A stretch of DNA of 64,000 nt from Vesta saturnalis (Eukaryota; Arthropoda; Insecta; Coleoptera; Lampyridae): positions 1,093,501-1,157,500 of the forward strand of contig JARFJB010001664.1 in NCBI GenBank assembly GCA_036346205.1. Reading direction: 5' to 3'. Positions 57,701 to 64,000 of the stretch are shown here, in pieces. Each line of letters opens with the position of its first letter. Within the stretch, counting starts at the first letter, position 1. The notes beneath the pieces are model-generated. The model worked only from the letters and a program-made list of their open reading frames with translations. It ran no database searches and was not told the origin of the DNA. The translations under genes and the position numbers were made by a program.

Positions 57701-59360
57701 TCTGTTAAAAACGTACCTTTATCATGTAATCCCTGATCATCGGAGTAAGGTATTTTACTTGGTTTAAATTCTGGTAGAAAATGTTTATTTTCATTCATTA
57801 CATTTAATGTAGTGTATAGAAAAAGAGTAAATTTTGTAATGTCTTTCCAACACCACCATTTTGAAATACAGTTTTGTCTTTGTTATTTTTCCTTCCAATT
57901 TAACTTTCTACACCCTATTACTGCTTGGGGACATTGTTTCTATATACAAGTAATTTTGAAATTTCAGAAGGAAAGCTTTAAAAGTAATAAAAGATCACGA
58001 TCCCAGTACTCCCGTTAGATCTATTTTCAACATAACAATTTATTAAAAAAAATTAAGATCTTTTTAAAATTTATATATTACAACATGTAAAAGCGTAGAG
58101 TAGAAAATTAAAGACCTTTTTAATTAAAATCTCTTTTCGATGCTTCAAAAACGGAAAGTGAATGATGAAAATGAAAAATATAGGCGTTTAATTTAGTATT
58201 AAAGTTGATAAATTACTTTCAGTTGCAAAAATTAAACAATACGGATTTTATCAAATTTGGAAATCCAAATTATTTCTAATTTGTTAATATTCCTTCCGTT
58301 ATTTATTACTCGTTTTGATACTTTATTCCTGAGCAAAATGTTGACTCATTTATTTATATTTTGACTTTAAAAAAATTATCAAGGGAAAATTTAAATAGCA
58401 GAAAAAAGGATGAATGTTGAATAGATTAACGCTTATCTTCAAGGGAAGGTTTGTGTCTTTTACAAACCATTGCCTTTCTATATTCCGCTGTCAATCTTCG
58501 GTTGATTAAAATCTTTTCTTATTCGTTTTACTCATTTTTTTAAACTGAAATAAAAGAACACATTTAGATGGAAGCATTCTACATAAAAAAGTTGGTTATT
58601 ACATTCAAACTTTAAGTTGCTTACACTTGAGAAACGTGAAATGCTTGATTAACAGTTTTAAATATAAAATGCAAATAAAGCTTTCACTGAAAATTAAGTC
58701 AGCTAAAAGCATTATGTAGGATTTTCTACACTTGAATAAAGGAATTTAACAGAAGTTTGCATAGTTACAAAACAGAACTGCATTTTGTACACCACATGAC
58801 TTAGCTCCATACTTTGCGATATAAAGTTTTCTATCTAGCTTTAACTAACGAATTAATTTTTCATTCTTAAGTTACGTTGAAATATTAATTTTAGAAACAA
58901 ACATAGCTCATTCCATTACGGATATTGTTACGGTATAAACTGGCAGTAAAACGAAATGACAGATAAAATTGGCTTTCACTCGACTAGCCAGCGGTCGGTG
59001 TGGATTCGATGTACTAAATTTTTCATTTCCGGTTTCGCCGGAAGTGACACTAACTTTTGATTTTTAAATGGAGTACCCTGTATATTATTGCATTTTTGAA
59101 TTCTGCATGATTTTCTGAATCCAACGATGCCAAATAAGTGACATTTCAAACGTCAATATTTTTTATAATATAATTTTTAGTTTTCCGTTTAGTGTGCCAT
59201 GACGGTTCCGATTTATTTTAAATGACCCGTGTAATGGTAAACAAATCGGAATCCCGTCAAAAATACTAAATTACGTGATTTATGAGCAAATAATGTTCAT
59301 GAAAATGGGTTTTGGGGCAAAACTCATTTTTTTCAAATAGAACCATACTGGTACCGTGGT
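54775..59360. other. 4.6 kb AT-rich sequence, no gene seen
   Basis: Only short, low-complexity frames. A transposon-end-like TACCCTGTATATTATTGCA occurs at 59084-59102, resembling the internal CACCCTGTATATTATTTCA of the long-arm transposon (24763). Confidence 0.5.
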
Positions 59361-59367
59361 ACCATTT

Positions 59368-59765
59368 ATTAGCACTATTACTAAGGAACTTATTCATATG
59401 TCCTATTAAAATATGCGATAAATACAAACAAAATTACAGCTAAAAGAAAATAAGAAAATACAATTTATTGATAATTACCAGGTTATAGAGAAGGTGGCTT
59501 TGGAATACAAAAAAAGGAACACAAAACATTACAACAGTTGTTCAAAGTGCTGCCCATTAACATCAATGGACTTCTGAACTCGTATCGCCGTTTCTCGAAG
59601 AACGTTCGCCGATTGCTGGGCCGTTATGCTATTAATTGCGCATCTTACACGTCGCTCCTACTTGTGTTAGTACTATTACTAAGGAAATTATTCATAGGTA
59701 TGTCTTACAAAATGTGCGATAAATACAAACAAAATTACAGCTAAAAGAAAATAAGAAAATATAAC
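59368..59765 (+). repeat. ~98-bp direct repeats flanking a transposase fragment
   Basis: 59368-59465 and 59667-59765 share ACTATTACTAAGGAA and GCGATAAATACAAACAAAAT, continuing TACAGCTAAAAGAAAATAAG. Confidence 0.72.
59466..59666 (-). pseudogene. C-terminal fragment of a mariner-like transposase
   Basis: Minus strand reads SANVLRETAIRVQKSIDVNG with GQHFEQLL following, the usual C-terminal end of DDE_3-type insect transposases (xVNGxHFExLL). It lies between the direct repeats, opposite in strand to the transposase at 59836. Confidence 0.5.
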
Positions 59766-59835
59766 ATTTGTTGGTTTATCGGTGTTTTATTGTGTCTTCA
59801 AAAATTATTTAAAATTCTTGTTAGTTGTGTTCAAA

Positions 59836-60726
59836 ATGGCGCCAATTTATACAAGAGATGAAAAAGTGAATATGTTAATTATTTATGGGGAATGTAGAAT
59901 AAATTCCGTAGCAGCTAAAGATCTTTATGGCGAACGATATCCTAATAGACAATGTGCAGCGAGAAATTATTTTAAACGTCTTGAAAATCAATTTCCAATA
60001 GAGCCGAACAATGATCCCGAAGAAAATTTCATTATTGACGAAGGAACGGAAATTAATGCTTTGGCTCGAGTAGAAGTTGATAAGACTGTTTCTTTAAGAC
60101 AAATTGGGTTTGAATTGGAAATCAGTCACTAAACGGTAAGCTGAATTTTGCACAAATACCACTATAAATCCTTTAAATACCACTTCCACCAGCACTTGTA
60201 CGAAAATGATTACGAACGTAGGGTAGAATATTGCAATTGGATTTTGCAGAATAACGTGCAGCCAAATAATGATTTTTTGGGAATGGTTTGATTTTCGGAC
60301 GAGTCTAGGTTTACAAGTTTGGTATTATTTTACCGACAAAATACAAAATATTGGTCACAAGAAAAGCAAAATTTATTACGGGAGGGTAACTTTCAAGTGC
60401 GGTTCGGCTTCAATGTTTGGCTTGGAATAATCGGTGGTAGAATCATTGGTCCAATAATATTTGAAGGGACCCTGACTGGTGCCAGATGCTTGAGATTGAG
60501 GACATTTTAGATGAGTTACCTACAGGGAATGTATTTCCAACAAGATGGCGCTCCTCCCCATAATTCAAGGATAGTAATTGATTACGTTCAACAGAGATTC
60601 GGAGAAAACGTAATTTCGGCTAATGGTCCTGTGAGGTGGCCGCCAAGGTCACCTGATTTAACACCCCTTGATTTCATGGGGTCATTTAAAAAATATTGTT
60701 TACGCAACCGCCGTTACAACCCGTGA
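59836..60726 (+). pseudogene. Mariner-like (DDE_3) transposase, truncated by the next transposon
   Basis: ATG 59836: MAPIYTRDEKVNMLIIYGEC with SVAAKDLYGERYPNRQCAARNYFKRL (helix-turn-helix), DKTVSLRQIGFELEIS, then after shifts FSDESRFTS-like (first Asp, near 60300), YWSQEKQNLL, NVWLGIIGGRIIGPIIFEG, YFQQDGAPPHNSRI (second Asp) and WPPRSPDLTPLDFMG (third acidic motif). It ends abruptly at about 60726, where the next element begins. Confidence 0.8.
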
Positions 60727-62254
60727 ATGTTTAGGACGCACCTGTGCTAACTAGATATGTAAAATATTGTTAGGTAAACTGCCCTCCGGAGAAAAGATTT
60801 ATTAATTTTACGAAAAATTACAAAGGAATAAAAATTTGTGCTTAATAAATAACGAAGAAATTTGTAATCAAATTTTCAATAGTAATACAGCGTGTCTTTT
60901 AATCGAATTAAAAAAATGAATCAGCAACATTTTTTAATTATTCAATTAACCCACCACCCCTATCAGTACACAATTTAATTCTAAATCATAGCTCCTTATA
61001 ACTGTTGCGGATTTCTTAAGTTGTTAAAGATGCAGTAGCATCTATTATCCGATTTTTTAACAAGTGTTCCTTGTAAACAATTTGTTTTTGACGCCCCCAC
61101 AAATAAAAATCTAAAACTGTGAAGTCAGGTCTACATGGCGGGTTTAAAACTAGACCATTTCTGCCAATCCAGTTGTCCTCCAAATTCGCGATTTAACCAG
61201 TCAACAACAATGCGAGAACAATGGGCGGACAGTCATCATGTTGAAAATAAATTGAGTGACGATAATTAAGAGGCAAATCACATAACCATCGTGGAGAAAA
61301 TTTCTCAACATATCCAGGTATGTGTGCTGATTAACGTTATCATAAAAAAAATATGGGCCTATTTTCCATGGTAAGAAAGAGCATACCACACGTTCACTTT
61401 AACCAAATATCGATGCTTATTCGCAGTTATAAAATTATGATTAGTAGCACTCCAATATCGAACATGTTGCGACGAAACCGCCATGTTGGTAGAAAAGGTT
61501 GCTTCATCGGAAAACACAATATTACGATGAAAACTTCTGTTTCTCATAATTTCGTTTCCCATCCATAAACAAAAATAGAGACGTTTTGCATCATCTCCTG
61601 GCTCCAAAGTATGATTAAAGATGGGTTTATGGGCATGTATTCTGTTTTCCTTCAAAATCCTTTGAATGTGTGATTTACTAATACCTCGTTGAAGTGACAA
61701 CACCAACAGGCTAGCAGCATCTTCTTCGTCATGGAATATCTTCTTTTCCTCTAAGTTGATTACGGAATCAGTTTCTAACATTTTTTAACCAACTTCTTTA
61801 CACCCATACGGGAAACTGTAACACCAGGAAACTTTTCGATAAATTGTTCTATTGTGTAGCGGTTTCTTTTGTCCCCCGCGCCATAACATGGTATTAAATA
61901 GATTTTTTGTTGCAACGTTAACATTTTTGACAACAAATCCTACTCTTTTCAATTTTATCTGCCATTAAATCATTATTTGACATTTTTCAGCCATAGCCTC
62001 CTACTTGCGCGTAATGAGCAGCCAGCTTAAAAGTTTATAAAATGTTGGAAATACGTTTGCGTTTTAACGTACCTAATGTATGTAAAATTTCGAGTGAAAC
62101 CAACTTACCCAAGTCTGGGTGAAATTTTGCACGTGTCCATTATTTTGAATTGCATACATTTTTTCTTAAAAATTTTTTCATATCTCTTACATAAAGGGCA
62201 GTTTCCCTAACAATATTTTACATATCTAGTTACCACAGGCGCTTCCTGAACATG
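60727..62254 (-). mobile_element. Mariner-like transposon with ~60-bp inverted ends
   Basis: The left end (AATGTTTAGGACGCACCTGT and GCTAACTAGATATGTAAAAT onwards to ~60788) and the right end (62196-62254) are inverted repeats with about 85% identity by eye. The interior holds one minus-strand transposase. It appears inserted into the element containing 59836-60726. Confidence 0.78.
61190..61940 (-). pseudogene. Mariner-like (DDE_3) transposase, frameshifted
   Basis: Minus strand: N-terminal LQQKIYLIPCYGAGDKRNRYTIEQFIEKFPG (61800-61920), then SLLVLSLQRGISKSHIQRILKENRIHAHKP, IVFSDEATFSTN (first Asp), VRYWS, LVKVNVWYALSYHGKIGPYFF, LNQHTYLDMLRNFL. The later catalytic region is reduced to scrambled FNMM-like frames before 61190. 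It is the only gene of its transposon. Confidence 0.78.
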
Positions 62255-62327
62255 AATACATATTTAATTCGGTAGATAGAAACTAATTTGTATACAATCA
62301 GACCAAAACCCCATATACTGTTTTTTG

Positions 62328-62330
<3 letters not shown>

Positions 62331-62392
<62 letters not shown>
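62331..62392. repeat. (TA)n microsatellite
   Basis: About 30 TA units just outside the right end of the preceding transposon. Confidence 0.95.
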
Positions 62393-62396
<4 letters not shown>

Positions 62397-64000
62397 CATA
62401 TTACACTATAATTTAAATTACTAATGTATATTATATATTAATTATTGTTTATTGTTTATGTTGAAATATTATTATATCACCTAACTAGCTTTAAAATACA
62501 GTCGGAACATTAAGACTCTTCACAGGGGATAGGGATCAAATTTAGAAAAACAATTTTAATTTTATGATGATTGATGTGGTTAATGCGTGTATCCAATTTG
62601 GGAAATAAGATAATTATAATTAAAGTTAATGAAAGTAATTTTAAAAACATTCTGAATAATTTTCATTGAGTTGTAGCAACTTATTTTTCTTTTTAATTGA
62701 ATTCTTTTGAAGATACTGAAATGTGAAATATTTTCAATTGCATCACTATATTTGTGCACCTCCCTATACATAAAATAAATCTCAAAATGTGTACTCTGAG
62801 CATGCGCTAAGAATACGCTTTCATTTAATCTTTCAATAACGTATACTGAAAAACACAACATCAACAAGTAAGTATAATTACACCTAACTTTAAATATATT
62901 ATTAACCATTTACTTTATATAGCTCAATTACTGTTCCCTTTGGACATTGTTATATGTTGTCGCACATTAAGCTTATTACAAAATATGGACATAATTAACA
63001 CACAAATATGATATCAGTGTCAATGGTTACTTATACATATTGGTACACTCACATAAATATGGCCTCCTTTTCTTGTTGAAGCAGGAGTTGACCGTTGAAA
63101 AACAGCTCCATAAATATCCAAATCTCCTTCTATGATGACTCTAATTCCTTCCAGTAAGTTACTAATATTTCTTCTCATACGTTGACTCTTTATTTTTAGG
63201 ATCACCACAATTTATTAAAATTTTATTTCAAAATAAATTTTGAAATGCACCATATGATTGAGGTTAATTTTAAATTAAACACACTTCCGTAATACTTTTA
63301 TATTAATGGAAAAACGAAAACAATTAACAAAATAATAACAAACGAGAAACAACTTGTACACGATCGAACTTCGGAAATAATTTTATAATCGTAGCTGTCG
63401 ATAACCATCAAATTTTATTAGGTAAACTAACCTTACTTGTTTTACCGACAAATGAATATCACTTGTTTATAAAAACTACCGATACTAAGATCGTACTTGA
63501 ATTTTATCGTAGCGGCCTTATTTTATTTTAAATGGCAACATCTTGTATACTCAAGGTGTTGGCCCACAAAATTTAAGAATAGGAAGAGAGAAATTGCTTT
63601 CAAAGCACTTCTATTTATATGAAACTGCTTAGAAACCAAAATTATCAATTGTTATCAACAACTACATCGTATTTTATCTTAAATCTGATTGGCTAATAAT
63701 TTTCACAATTTTAAATTTAACTTAAAGAGCTTATAACTTCTATACCTCTTAATCTATCTTAAGTCTATAAACAGTTCTAAAATATACATAATTTTTCCTA
63801 TAAAATAAGTCCAAGCACGACCTACTTACTCAACTTATTAAACATGTTAATTTTTTACATTGATTTCTTAATTTTGACTAATTTTTTATGCTTTACAGGC
63901 CTGGAATTGATTTCCACATGAATATGGGATGCTACTACATGTACATACACATCCTTTATATGTCTAAAACCAATTTTAGAGGAAAATTATCTGAAATTTT
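62393..64000. other. AT-rich sequence, no gene seen
   Basis: Short frames at 62580-62909 and 63020-63208 (minus) match nothing recognisable and have AT-driven composition. Confidence 0.45.

Overview
The window reads as AT-rich repetitive DNA from an arthropod, most likely an insect. I base this on mariner-type transposases, an APE-type LINE, Maverick/Polinton families that I recall as common in insects, and TATA + TCAGT-initiator promoters. I recognise no host cellular gene; nearly everything assignable is mobile DNA.

Three Polinton/Maverick (adintovirus-like) elements can be delimited to the base by inverted termini starting 5'-AG and by perfect 6-bp target-site duplications (TSDs). Polinton-1 is 803-16529 (TSD GGTATG, 15.7 kb). 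Polinton-2 is 34610-50219 (TSD CTGGTG, 15.6 kb). Polinton-3 is 19091-24301 (TSD GGTGCG, 5.2 kb, internally deleted). Polinton-2 sits inside a mariner and splits its transposase (33838-50607). Polinton-3 sits about 18 bp inside the end of another DNA transposon that has ~0.7-kb inverted arms (19071-26667).

Polinton-1 and -2 carry the Maverick gene set in decayed form: protein-primed family B DNA polymerase, DDE integrase with C-terminal chromodomain, FtsK/HerA-like packaging ATPase, adenovirus-type cysteine protease, double-jelly-roll major capsid, penton-like minor capsid, and a phospholipase A2 + pX-like virion protein. Both also keep a tiny ORF overlapping the capsid start, a 'DUF8207-like' protein, a phage-tail-fibre-like protein and a shared unknown gene (gene A). 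Polinton-1 adds a BIR (inhibitor-of-apoptosis) gene inside its terminal repeat and a family shared with Polinton-3 (called X-nuclease-like here). Polinton-2 adds a possible OB-fold protein and a possible ankyrin-like protein. The block ATPase-DUF8207-fibre-integrase has the same internal order in both but is inverted and on opposite sides of the virion-gene block.

Layout: 1-796 flank; 803-16529 Polinton-1; 17323-18426 small mariner-like transposon; 19071-26667 long-TIR transposon containing Polinton-3; 29040-31870 LINE; 33490-33722 hairpin repeat; 33838-50607 mariner containing Polinton-2; 51627-52122 foldback repeat with two tRNA-like arms; 52850-53690 antisense LINE fragment; 53890-54774 non-autonomous element with GC-rich subterminal repeats; 59368-62254 cluster of mariner-like transposases; the rest is AT-rich sequence in which I see no gene. 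All large viral-type genes carry frameshifts or stops, so these are fossil copies, although Polinton-2 is recent enough to retain long open frames.
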